DNA of 64,000 nucleotides, from NCBI GenBank assembly GCA_017654935.2, contig CM065698.1:53835720-53899719 (forward strand), in the 5' to 3' direction. Shown piece after piece: positions 24,001 through 36,154 of the stretch (its first letter is position 1; every line of letters begins with the position of its first letter). The position numbers and the translations under genes are program-made. The stretch comes from Phymorhynchus buccinoides (taxonomy: Eukaryota > Mollusca > Gastropoda > Neogastropoda > Raphitomidae). Below the pieces are notes generated by a model that saw only the letters and a program-made list of their open reading frames with translations, did not search any database and had not been told where the DNA came from.

Positions 24001-27000
24001 TGATCAGTGGAGATGTACCAGTTTGTTTCAAGCTAAGATGTGCATGCTTTGTATGATGCAATGACACACTACTGATCAGTGGAGATGTACCAGTTTGTTT
24101 CAAGCTAAGATGTGCATGCTTTGTATGATGCAATGGCACACTACTGATCAGTGGAGATGTACCAGTTTGTTTCAAGCTAAGATGTGCATGCTTTGTATGA
24201 TGCAATGACACACTACTGATCAGTGGAGATGTACCAGTTTGTTTCAAGCTAAGATGTGTCTGCTTTGTATGATGCAATGACACACTACTGATCAGTGGAG
24301 ATGTACCAGTTTGTTTCAAGCTAAGATGTGCATGCTTTGTATGATGCAATGACACACTACTGATCAGTGGAGATGTACCAGTTTGTTTCAAGCTAAGATG
24401 TGCATGCTTTGTATGATGCAATGACGCACTACTGATCAGTGGAGATGTACCAGTTTGTTTCAAGCTAAGATGTGCATGCTTTGTATGATGCAATGACACA
24501 CTACTGATCAGTGGAGATGTACCAGTTTGTTTCAAGCTAAGATGTGCATGCTTTGTATGATGCAACGACACACTACTGATCAGTGGAGATGTACCAGTTT
24601 GCTTCAAGCTAAGATGTGCATGCTTTGTATGATGCAATGACACACTACTGATCAGTGGAGATGTACTAGTTTGTTTCAAGCTAAGATGTGCATGCTTTGT
24701 ATGATGCAACGACACACTACTGATCAGTGGAGATGTACCAGTTTGCTTCAAGCTAAGATGTGCATGCTTTGTATGATGCAATGACACACTACTGATCAGT
24801 GGAGATGTACCAGTTTGTTTCAAGCTAAGATGTGCATGCTTTGTATGATGCAATGGCGCACTACTGATCAGTGGAGATGTACCAGTTTGTTTCAAGCTAA
24901 GATGTGCATGCTTTGTATGATGCAATGGCGTACTACTGATCAGTGGAGATGTACCAGTTTGTTTCAAGCTAAGATGTGTCTGCTTTGTATGATGCAATGA
25001 CACACTACTGATCAGTGGAGATGTACCAGTTTGTTTCAAGCTAAGATGTGCATGCTTTGTATGATGCAATGACACACTACTGATCAGTGGAGATGTACCA
25101 GTTTGTTTCAAGCTAAGATGTGCATGCTTTGTATGATGCAATGGCGTACTACTGATCAGTGGAGATGTACCAGTTTGTTTCAAGCTAAGATGTGCATGCT
25201 TTGTATGATGCAATGACACACTACTGATCAGTGGAGATGTACCAGTTTGTTTCAAGCTAAGATGTGCATGCTTTGTATGATGCAATGACACACTACTGAT
25301 CAGTGGAGATGTACCAGTTTGTTTCAAGCTAAGATGTGCATGCTTTGTATGATGCAATGACACACTACTGATCAGTGGAGATGTACCAGTTTGTTTCAAG
25401 CTAAGATGTGTCTGCTTTGTATGATGCAATGACACACTACTGATCAGTGGAGATGTACCAGTTTGTTTCAAGCTAAGATGTGCATGCTTTGTATGATGCA
25501 ATGACACACTACTGATCAGTGGAGATGTACCAGTTTGTTTCAAGCTAAGATGTGTCTGCTTTGTATGATGCAATGACACACTACTGATCAGTGGAGATGT
25601 ACCAGTTTGCTTCAAGCTAAGATGTGCATGCTTTGTATGATGCAATGGCGTACTACTGATCAGTGGAGATGTACCAGTTTGTTTCAAGCTAAGATGTGCA
25701 TGCTTTGTATGATGCAATGACACACTACTGATCAGTGGAGATGTACCAGTTTGTTTCAAGCTAAGATGTGCATGCTTTGCATGATGCAATGACACACTAC
25801 TGATCAGTGGAGATGTACCAGTTTGTTTCAAGCTAAGATGTGCATGCTTTGTATGATGCAATGACACACTACTGATCAGTGGAGATGTACCAGTTTGATT
25901 CAAGCTAAGATGTGCATGCTTTGTATGATGCAATGACACACTACTGATCAGTGGAGATGTACCAGTTTGTTTCAAGATAAGATGTGCATGATTTGTATGA
26001 TGCAACGACACACTACTGATCAGTGGAGATGTACCAGTTTGCTACAAGCTAAGATGTGCATGCTTTGTATGATGCAATGACACACTACTGATCAGTGGAG
26101 ATGTACCAGTTTGTTTCAAGCTAAGATGTGCATGCTTTGTATGATGCAATGGCGCACTACTGATCAGTGGAGATGTACCAGTTTGTTTCAAGCTAAGATG
26201 TGCATGCTTTGTATGATGCAATGGCGTACTACTGATCAGTGGAGATGTACCAGTTTGTTTCAAGCTAAGATGTGTCTGCTTTGTATGATGCAATGACACA
26301 CTACTGATCAGTGGAGATGTACCAGTTTGTTTCAAGCTAAGATGTGCATGCTTTGTATGATGCAATGACACACTACTGATCAGTGGAGATGTACCAGTTT
26401 GTTTCAAGCTAAGATGTGCATGCTTTGTATGATGCAATGACACACTACTGATCAGTGGAGATGTACCAGTTTGTTTCAAGCTAAGATGTGCATGCTTTGT
26501 ATGATGCAATGACACACTACTGATCAGTGGAGATGTACCAGTTTGTTTCAAGCTAAGATGTGCATGCTTTGTATGATGCAATGACACACTACTGATCAGT
26601 GGAGATGTACCAGTTTGCTTCAAGCTAAGATGTGCATGCTTTGTATGATGCAATGGCACACTACTGATCAGTGGAGATGTACCAGTTTGTTTCAAGCTAA
26701 GATGTGCATGCTTTGTATGATGCAATGACACACTACTGATCAGTGGAGATGTACCAGTTTGCTTCAAGCTAAGATGTGCATGCTTTGTATGATGCAATGA
26801 CACACTACTGATCAGTGGAGATGTACCAGTTTGCTTCAAGCTAAGATGTGCATGCTTTGTATGATGCAATGACACACTACTGATCAGTGGAGATGTACCA
26901 GTTTGCTTCAAGCTAAGATGTGCATGCTTTGTATGATGCAATGACACACTACTGATCAGTGGAGATGTACCAGTTTGCTTCAAGCTAAGATGTGCATGCT

Positions 27001-27515
27001 TTGTATGATGCAATGGCGTACTACTGATCAGTGGAGATGTACCAGTTTGTTTCAAGCTAAGATGTGCATGCTTTGTATGATGCAATGACACACTACTGAT
27101 CAGTGGAGATGTACCAGTTTGTTTCAAGCTAAGATGTGCATGCTTTGTATGATGCAATGACACACTACTGATCAGTGGAGATGTACCAGTTTGTTTCAAG
27201 CTAAGATGTGCATGCTTTGTATGATGCAATGACACACTACTGATCAGTGGAGATGTACCAGTTTGCTTCAAGCTAAGATGTGCATGCTTTGTATGATGCA
27301 ATGACACACTACTGATCAGTGGAGATGTACCAGTTTGTTTCAAGCTAAGATGTGTCTGCTTTGTATGATGCAATGACACACTACTGATCAGTGGAGATGT
27401 ACCAGTTTGCTTCAAGCTAAGATGTGCATGCTTTGTATGATGCAATGACACACTACTGATCAGTGGAGATGTACCAGTTTGCTTGAAGCTAAGATGTGTC
27501 TGCTTTGTATGTTTT
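21040..27515. repeat. 72-bp satellite, about 90 units
   Basis: Highly regular 72-bp units ('ctactgatcagtggagatgt', 'accagtttgtttcaagctaa'). The period is 24 codons, so the minus strand is open over very long stretches (159, 1,453 and 469 codons). These are separated where 'tttcaagc' has become 'ctacaagc', turning a Lys codon into a stop (about 21,510, 21,650 and 26,042). Variable sites are nearly all residue-changing. Homogeneity is very high, implying recent amplification. The array ends at about 27,515 in unrelated sequence. Confidence 0.97.
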
Positions 27516-27619
27516 CAGAGACAGGCCTTGATTTTTTACTCATCCGGCCATGAACCTGCCAGACACCAAATAGGCCACGCCCACCCGCCTTACAACACCT
27601 CAATTCGTCACCCCATGGC

Positions 27620-27810
27620 GCAGTGTGACGTCACCACTGCCTGCGTCAGAATAAAGTAATTTTCAGCACATGAGAAAATGTGACGTCACCACTGCATACG
27701 TCAGAATAAAGTAATTTTTAGCAAATGAGATAATGTAACGTCACCACTGCCTGCATCAGAATAAAGTAATTTTTAGCAAATGAGAAAATGTGACGTCACC
27801 ACTACCTGAG
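27620..27810. repeat. Four 55-bp units, each with a CRE-type site
   Basis: Units start at about 27,625, 27,680, 27,735 and 27,790 with exact 55-bp spacing. Each carries TGACGTCACCACT (one has TAACGTCA) and 'agaataaagtaattttt'. TGACGTCA is the consensus cAMP response element. Whether it is used here is unknown. Confidence 0.85.
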
Positions 27811-30800
27811 TCAACAGCAAGGGTGTGTAGTATTCCCAGCAAATCATGAATAATGTCAACACAACAAGGGTGTGGAGTATTCCCAGCAAATCATGAATAA
27901 TGTCAACAACAAGGGTGTGTAGTATTCCCAGCAAATCATGAATAATGTCAACAACAAGGGTGTGTAGTATTCCCAGCAAATCATGAATAATGTCAACAAC
28001 AAGGGTGTGTAGTATTCCCAGCAAATCATGAATAATGTCAACACATAGAGGGTGTGTAGTATTCCCAGCAAATCATGAATAATGTCAACAACAAGGGTGT
28101 GTAGTATTCCCAGCAAATCATGAATAATGTCAACAACAAGGGTGTGTAGTATTCCCAGCAAATCATGAATAATGTCAACACATAGAGGGTGTGTAGTATT
28201 CCCAGCAAATCATGAATAATGTCAACACATAGAGGGTGTGTAGTATTCCCAACAAATCATGAATAATGTCAACACATAGAGGGTGTGTAGTATTCCCAGC
28301 AAATTATGAATAATGTCAACAACAAGGGTGTGTAGTATTCCCAGCAAATGAATAATGTCAACACATATAGGGTGTGTAGTATTCCCAGCAAATCATGAAT
28401 AATGTCAACACAACACAATCATGAATAATGTCAACACATAGAGGGTGTGTAGCATTCCCAGCAAATCATGAATAATGTCAACAACAAGGGTGTGTAGTAT
28501 TCCCAGCAAATTATGAATAATGTCAACAACAAGGGTGTGTAGTATTACCAGCAAATCATGAATAATGTCAACACATAGAGGGTGTGTAGTATTCCCAGCA
28601 AATCATGAATAATGTCAACACAACAAATCATGAATAATGTGAACTCATAGAGCGTGTGTAGTATTACCAGCAAATCATGAATAATGTCAACAACAAGGGT
28701 GTGTAATATTCCCAGTAAATCATGAATAATGTCAACACAACAAGGGTGTGTAGTATTCCCAGCAAATCATGAATAATGTCAACACAAGAGGTGTGTAGTA
28801 TTCCCAGCAAATCATGAATAATGTCAACAACAAGGGTGTGTAGTATTCCCAGCAAATCATGAATAATGTCAACAACAAGGGTGTGTAGTATTCAAATCAT
28901 GAATAATGTCAACAACAAGGGTGTGTAGTATTCCCAGCAAATCATGAATAATGTCAACACAACAAGGGTGTGTAGTATTCCCAGCAAATCATGAATAATG
29001 TCAACAACAAGGGTGTGTAGTATTCCCAGCAAATAATGTCAACAACAAGGGTAATGTATTCAACACATGAATAATGTCAACACACAAGGGTTTGTAGTAT
29101 TCCCAGCAAATCATGAATAATGTCAACACATAGAGGGTGTGTAGTATTCCCAGCAAATCATGAATAATGTCAACACATAGAGGGTGTGTAGTATTCCCAA
29201 CAAATTATGAATAATGTCAACAACAAGGGTGTGTAGTATTCCCAGCAAATCATGAATAATGTCAACACATATAGGGTGTGTAGTATTCCCAGCAAATCAT
29301 GAATAATGTCAGCACAACAAATCATGAATAATGTCAACACATAATGTCAACACATACAGAGGGTGTGCAGCATTCCCAGCAAATCATGACTAATGTCAAC
29401 AACAAGGGTGTTTAGTATTCCCAGCAATCATGAATAATGTCAACAACAAGGGTGTGTAGTATTCCCAGCAAATGAATAATGTCAACAACAAGGGTGTGTA
29501 GTATTCCCAGCAAATCATGAATAATGTCAACACACAAGGGTGTGTAGTATTCCCAGCAAATCATGAATAATGTCAACAACAAGGGTGTGTAGTATTCCCA
29601 GCAAATCATGAATAATGTCAACAACAAGGGTGTGTAGTATTCCCAGCAAATCATGAATAATGTCAACAACAAGGGTGTGTAATATTCCCAACAAATCATG
29701 AATAATGTCAACAACAAGGGTGTGTAGTATTTCCAGCAAATCATGAATAATGTCAACACATAGAGAGTGTGTAGTAGTCCCAGTAAATCATGAATAATTT
29801 CAACAACAAGGGTGTGTAGTATTCCCAGCAAATCATGAATAATGTCAACACATAAGGGTGTGTAGTACACAACAAATCATGAATAATGTCAACACAAGGG
29901 TGTGTAGTATTCCCAGCAAATCATGAATAATGTCAACAACAAGGGTGTGTAGTATTCCCAGTAAATCATGAATAATGACAACACAACAAGGGTGTGTAGT
30001 ATTCCAGGTAAATCATGAATAATGTCAACACATAGAGAGTGTGTAGTATTCCCAGCAAATCATGAATAATGTTAACAACAAGGGTGTGTAGTATTCCCAG
30101 CAAATCATGAATAATGACAACACAACAAGGGTGTGTAGTATTCCCGGTAAATCATGAATAATGTCAACACATAGTGTGTAGTATTCCCAGCAAATCATGA
30201 ATAATGTCAACAACAAGGGTGTGTAGTATTCCCAGCAAATCATGAATAATGTGTGTGTAGTATTCCCAGCAAATCATGAATAATGTCAACAACAAGGGTG
30301 TGTAGTATTCCCAGCAAATCATGAATAATGTCAACAACAAGGGTGTGTAGTATTCCCAGCAAATCATGAATAATGTCAACAACAAGGGTGTGTAGTATTC
30401 CCAGCAAATCATGAATAATGTCAACACAACAAGGGTGTGTAGTATTCCCAGCAAATCATGAATAATGTCAACAACAAGGGTGTGTAGTATTCCCAGCAAA
30501 TCATGAATAATGTCAACACATAGAGGGTGTGTAGTATTCCCAACAAATCATGAATAATGTCAACAACAAGGGTGTGTAGTATTCCCAGCAAATCATGAAT
30601 AATGTCAACAACAAGGGTTTGTAGTATTCCCAGCAAATCATGAATAATGTCAACAACAAGGGTGTGTAGTATTCCCAGCAAATCATGAATAATGTCAACA
30701 ACAAGGGTTTGTAGTATTCCCAGCAAATCATGAATAATGTCAACAACAAGGGTGTGTAGTATTCCCAGCAAATCATGAATAATGTCAACACATAGAGGGT

Positions 30801-33572
30801 GTGTAGTATTCCCAACAAATCATGAATAATGTCAACAACAAGCGTGTGCAATATTCCCAGCAAATCATGAATAATGTCAACAACAAGGGTTTGTAGTATT
30901 CCCAGCAAATTATGAATAATGTCAACAACAAGGGTGTGTAGTATTCCCAGCAAATCATGAATAATGTCAACACAACAAGGGTGTGTAGTATTCCTACCAA
31001 ATCATGAATAATGTCAACACATAGAGGGTGTGGAGTATTCCCAGCAAATCATGAATAATGTCAACAACAAGGGTGTGTAGTATTCCCAGCAAATCATGAA
31101 TAATGTCAACACAACAAGGGTGTGTAGTATTCCTACGAAATCATGAATAATGTCAACACATAGAGGGTGTGTAGTATTCCCAACAAATCATGAATAATGT
31201 CAACAACAAGGGTGTGTAGTATTCCCAGCAAATCATGAATAATGTCAACACACAAGGGTGTGTAGTATTCCCAGCAAATCATGAATAATGTCAACACAAC
31301 AAGGGTGTGTAGTATTCCCAGCAAATCATGAATAATGTCAACAACAAGGGTGTGTAGTATTCCCAGCAAATCATGAATAATGTCAACAACAAGGGTGTGT
31401 AGTATTCCCAGCAAATCATGAATAATGTCAACACATAGAGGGTGTGTAGTATTCCCAGCAAATCATGAATAATGTCAACACATAGAGGGTGTGTAGTATT
31501 CCCAGCAAATCATGAATAATGTCAACAACAAGGGTGTGTAGTATTCCCAGCAAATCATGAATAATGTGAACACATAGAGGGTGTGTAGTATTCCCAACAA
31601 ATCATGAATAATGTCAACAACAAGCGTGTGCAATATTCCCAGCAAATCATGAATAATGTCAACAACAAGGGTTTGTAGTATTCCCAGCAAATTATGAATA
31701 ATGTCAACAACAAGGGTGTGTAGTATTCCCAGCATATCATGAATAATGTGAACACATAGAGGGTGTGTAGTATTCCCAACAAATCATGAATAATGTCAAC
31801 AACAAGCGTGTGCAATATTCCCAGCAAATCATGAATAATGTCAACAACAAGGGTTTGTAGTATTCCCAGCAAATTATGAATAATGTCAACAACAAGGGTG
31901 TGTAGTATTCCCAGCAAATCATGAATAATGTCAACAACAAGGGTTTGTAGTATTCCCAGCAAATTATGAATAATGTCAACAACAAGGGTGTGTAGTATTC
32001 CCAGCAAATCATGAATAATGTGAACACATAGAGGGTGTGTAGTATTCCCAACAAATCATGAATAATGTCAACAACAAGCGTGTGCAATATTCCCAGCAAA
32101 TCATGAATAATGTCAACAACAAGGGTTTGTAGTATTCCCAGCAAATTATGAATAATGTCAACAACAAGGGTGTGGAGTATTCCCAGCAAATCATGAATAA
32201 TGTCAACACAACAAGGGTGTGTAGTATTCCTACCAAATCATGAATAATGTCAACACATAGAGGGTGTGGAGTATTCCCAGCAAATCATGAATAATGTCAA
32301 CAACAAGGGTGTGTAGTATTCCCAGCAAATCATGAATAATGTCAACACAACAAGGGTGTGTAGTATTCCTACGAAATCATGAATAATGTCAACACATAGA
32401 GGGTGTGTAGTATTCCCAACAAATCATGAATAATGTCAACAACAAGGGTGTGTAGTATTCCCAGCAAATCATGAATAATGTCAACACAACAAGGGTGTGT
32501 AGTATTCCCAGCAAATTATGAATAATGTCAACACAACAAGGGTGTGTAGTATTCCTACCAAATCATGAATAATGTCAACAACAAGGGTGTGGAGTATTCC
32601 CAGCAAATCATGAATAATGTCAACAACAAGGGTGTGTAGTATTCCCAGCAAATCATGAATAATGTCAACACATAGAGGGTTTGTAGTATTCCCAGCAAAT
32701 CATGAATAATGTCAACACATATAGGGTGTGTAGTATTCCCAGCAAATCATGAATAATGTCAACAACAAGGGTGTGTAGTATTCCCAGCAAATCATGAATA
32801 ATGTGAACACATAGAGGGTGTGTAGTATTCCCAACAAATCATGAATAATGTCAACAACAAGCGTGTGCAATATTCCCAGCAAATCATGAATAATGTCAAC
32901 AACAAGGGTTTGTAGTATTCCCAGCAAATTATGAATAATGTCAACAACAAGGGTGTGTAGTATTCCCAGCAAATCATGAATAATGTGAACACATAGAGGG
33001 TGTGTAGTATTCCCAACAAATCATGAATAATGTCAACAACAAGCGTGTGCAATATTCCCAGCAAATCATGAATAATGTCAACAACAAGGGTTTGTAGTAT
33101 TCCCAGCAAATTATGAATAATGTCAACAACAAGGGTGTGTAGTATTCCCAGCAAATCATGAATAATGTCAACACATAGAGGGTGTGTACTATTACCAGCA
33201 AATCATGAATAATGTCAACAACAAGGGTGTGCAATATTCCCAGCAAATCATGAATAATGTCAACAACAAGGGTTTGTAGTATTCCCAGCAAATTATGAAT
33301 AATGTCAACAACAAAGGTGTGGAGTATTCCCAGCAAATCATGAATAATGTCAACACAACAAGGGTGTGTAGTATTCCTACCAAATCATGAATAATGTCAA
33401 CACATAGAGGGTGTGTAGTATTCCCAGCAAATCATGAATAATGTCAACAAAACAAATCATGAATAATGTCAACACAACAAGGGTGTGTAGTATTCCTACC
33501 AAATCATGAATAATGTCAACACATAGAGGGTGTGTAGTATTCCCACCAAATCATGAATAATGTCAACAACAA
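27811..33572. repeat. 45/47-bp satellite, main array (about 125 units)
   Basis: The 45-bp form has 'aacaacaagggtg'; the 47-bp forms have 'aacacatagagggtg' or 'aacacaacaagggtg'. Between 31,560 and 33,150 a four-unit block (47+45+45+45 = 182 bp) recurs, starting at about 31,566, 31,748, 32,020, 32,803 and 32,985, so a higher-order repeat is forming. Truncated units (for example 28,880, 29,340, 30,250) mark deletions. Open frames here have no coding meaning. Confidence 0.96.
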
Positions 33573-34655
33573 GGAAAAGCGGACCAGTTGAAGTACCATT
33601 TATACAGTTATGACGTCATTTCTACTACATAATCAAATAAGATTAGAAAAATGAAATATATCAGCTGTGGAAAATGGACCCACCAGGACATGCTGGACAA
33701 AGATAACCCTAACCCTAACTCTAGTCCACCTCTTTAATAAGCATAGCCCTAACCCTAACCCTAACTCACCAAGACGTAATGGGCAAAGGTGTGGATGTCG
33801 GCTGTGTCCACTTCTTCAATAAGCATAACCCTAACATTAACCCTACCCCTAACCCTAACCCACCAAGACGTAATGGACAAAGATCTGGGGGTCGGCTGTG
33901 TCGACTTCTACAATAATCCTAACACTAACCCACCAAGACGTAATGGACAAAGTGTGAATGTCGGCTGTGTAGACTTCTACAATAAGCATAACCATAACCT
34001 TAACCCTAACCCACCAAGACGTAATGGACAAAGTGTGAATGTCGGCTGTGTAGACTTCTACAATAAGCATAGCCCTAACCCTAACCCTAACCCACCAAGA
34101 CGTAATGGACAAAGGTGTGAATGTCGACTGTGTCCACTTCTACAGTAAGCATAACCCTAACCTTAACCCTAACCCTAACCCACCAAGACGTAATGGACAA
34201 AGGTGTGAATGTCGGCTGTGTCCACTTCTACAATAAGCATAGCCCTAACCCTGACACTAACCCACCAAGACCTAAATAACAGACACAGATCTGATGGTCG
34301 GATGTGTTCACGTCTTCAATAAGCATAACACTAACATTAACCCTAACCCTAACACTAAGCCACCAAGATGTAATGGACAAAGGTGTGAATGTCGGCTGTG
34401 TCCACTTCTACAATAAGCCTAACCCTAACCCTAACCCTAACCCACCAAGACCTAAGTAACAGACAACGATCTAATGGTCGGCTGTGTCGACTTCTTCAAT
34501 AATCCTAACACTAACTCTAACCCACCAAGACCTAAGTAACAGACAACGATCTGATGGTCGGCTGTGTCGACTTCTTCAATAATCCTAACACTAACTCTAA
34601 CCCACCAAGACCTAAGTAACAGACAAAGGTATGAAGGTCCATTGTGTCGACCTAG
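33573..34655. repeat. Minisatellite with embedded CCCTAA telomere hexamers
   Basis: After about 120 bp of unique sequence (with TGACGTCA at 33,611-33,618), units of 70-94 bp follow. Each has a run of 2-4 CCCTAA, then 'cccaccaagacgtaatggac', then 'gtcggctgtgtccacttct'. The unit length changes with the number of hexamers. On the minus strand the hexamer is TTAGGG, the common animal telomere repeat. Degenerate units continue to 34,655. Confidence 0.9.
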
Positions 34656-35325
34656 CCTAGCCTAGGCTAGCCAAGGAAAGGATGTCAACAGTTATTGACA
34701 AAGACGAAAACCATGCGCAGTGATCACAAGACAACCATGTGAAAGTTGCAGCATGCAGTAGTTTGTCGGCATTTCCCTAAGTTGGCACTATCGCTATTGA
34801 AGCAACAACGCTTTTCAAAGACATGCAGCATCTCAGCAAATCCAGCCCTGCTTCCAGTGCACAACGAATTGGAGCTTTAATCAACGGCATTGGTAGATGT
34901 GTTTGACACAAAGGAACATTAGTATCATCCATATTACGTCACAGACACAAGTGACGCCACATGGAGTTTACTTGCCTGTGGTGTGTGTCATGGTGGTGAT
35001 ACAGTGCTTGCAATTCACATGAGACTAGCTACAGAGAGCACAACATCTGTTTGCTTCTAACGACTTGGCATAACCAAAAAGAAGACAATTACGTAATCGA
35101 CCTATCACTTGATGTCATTCGCATTACCCTAATTATACTGGTGCTTGTAATACATAATAAAATTCTTAATGTTTACATTAATGTGTCTGGAATATAGAAC
35201 GCACTGCATTATTACAACAGTTATTCAAAGTTATCTTTTACATCATGAGCGGCGTGTTTTAAATGGTGTTTGGAAGCCATGCTTACCAGTCTAACATTAA
35301 CTGAGTGAAAAGTAAGATTGGCTTT
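34656..35325. other. Non-repetitive spacer, no gene seen
   Basis: This starts with a short palindrome-rich stretch (cctag/ctagg, about 34,652-34,672). The remainder has normal base composition, and no coding frame, RNA gene or transposon end could be supported. It lies upstream of the TMEM26-like gene and may contain distal regulatory DNA. Confidence 0.5.
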
Positions 35326-35329
35326 CTGC

Positions 35330-35590
35330 CTCGTCACCAACATGAAAGGCTCCGTGCCATGTTTGGTGGCATTGGGTTGCCATCGACCTTGAAACCCACA
35401 AACTGGAAGTGTTAGAATAAAACTGGAACCACAATGACACAATTACATCAACGATGACTTCATCAAGATGAAAGGCCCCCAGCCATGTTTGGTGGCATTG
35501 GGTTGCCATCGACCTTGAACCCCCCAACCTGGAAGTGTTAGACTAAAACTGGAACCACGATGACACAATTACATCAACGATGACTATGTC
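35330..35590. repeat. 126-bp tandem duplication
   Basis: 'gccatgtttggtggcattgg' occurs at 35,356 and 35,482. The duplicated unit extends through 'atgacacaattacatcaacg' with few differences. It lies upstream of the TMEM26-like exon. Confidence 0.85.
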
Positions 35591-35689
35591 TTCATCGATG
35601 ACTAGCGCCGCCATCTTAGGCTGGTGTTTGCAAAGCCATGACAAATTTTAGAACAAAAATCTGTTCCTCAATCTTCAGTGACTTAATAT

Positions 35690-35904
35690 AAACTAACCCG
35701 AAATTTGTTTCATCACTGACGTCACACTGATTACGTCATTATTGACATCATCACAATGAGCCGAATAACGATCGTAAGTGCCACCATAGTCTCGCTTCTG
35801 TTCACAAACAATAAACTGAGGATGCGCAAAACTGTGTCGATGAAACTAAGCAAACAGATCCCCGATCGCTTGTCCTGAGCCACGTGGTCGAGGTGAATGA
35901 CGTC
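35690..35904 (+). promoter_or_regulatory. Candidate promoter/5' UTR of TMEM26-like gene
   Basis: The last 200 bp before the coding exon contain a perfect CRE palindrome at 35,717-35,724, a half-site at about 35,732, and an E-box CACGTG at about 35,881. A second perfect CRE lies at 35,898-35,905, whose last base is the A of the upstream ATG. No TATA box is obvious. The role is inferred only from position and motifs. Confidence 0.4.
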
Positions 35905-35967
35905 ATGAGCTGCGTGTCGATCGCACGTGCTATCCTTGTGCAGCTGCTGTTCGTGGTGACGTCATGA
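35905..35967 (+). CDS. 20-codon upstream ORF overlapping the main start
   Basis: ATG at 35,905 opens a 20-residue frame that repeats the N-terminus of the TMEM26-like protein ('MSCVSIARAILVQLLF') and ends in TGA at 35,965-35,967. That stop overlaps the next ATG (35,964) in the arrangement ATGA. It exists because the first 59 bp of the exon are duplicated in tandem (35,899-35,957 and 35,958-36,016) and 59 is not a multiple of three. If transcribed together, translation of the main protein would need reinitiation or leaky scanning. It is equally possible that transcription starts between the copies. Confidence 0.5.
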   Translation: MSCVSIARAILVQLLFVVTS

Positions 35968-36154
35968 GCTGCGTGTCGATCGCACGTGCCATCCTTGTGC
36001 GGCTGCTGTTCGCGGTGCACGGGCTGGTGTCAGTATGGCTGCTGGTCACTGTGACCCGCGACGAAAGGTTCTGGTACATGGCCTGTGGCCTAGGACTGTT
36101 ACTGCTGGAGATGGCCATCACTTTAAGAAAGAAGGGGGGCAATGAGTGGAAGTG
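35964..36154 (+). CDS. TMEM26: TMEM26-like protein, exon 1
   Basis: This is the only convincing host coding exon. From ATG at 35,964 it encodes 63 residues and two bases of the next Trp codon, then a 5' splice site (TG|gtcagt at 36,155). The protein has a first hydrophobic helix ('ILVRLLFAVHGLVSVWLLVTV'-like, residues 10-30) and a charged turn with Arg-Asp-Glu-Arg. A second helix ('MACGLGLLLLEMAITL', 39-54) and a basic 'RKKGGNEWKW' end complete it. This matches the N-terminus of the TMEM26 family from memory: an RLLF..H.LV.VW block, a Tyr/Phe-Trp before helix 2, a Leu-rich helix with Glu, TL plus basic residues, and a KW end. TMEM26 proteins are multi-pass membrane proteins of uncertain function. 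The other exons are not in this window. The 130-bp array directly after the exon is made from its 3' part. Confidence 0.7.

Noticed and set aside
21650..26011. 1,453-codon open frame as a giant repeat protein
   Set aside because: The period is 24 codons without an internal stop, so any array would be open. Differences between units change residues freely, stops occur in several units, and no start region or unique N-terminus exists.
33690..34655. True chromosome end
   Set aside because: Hexamers are few per unit, embedded in longer units, and followed by 29 kb of other sequence including a gene exon.
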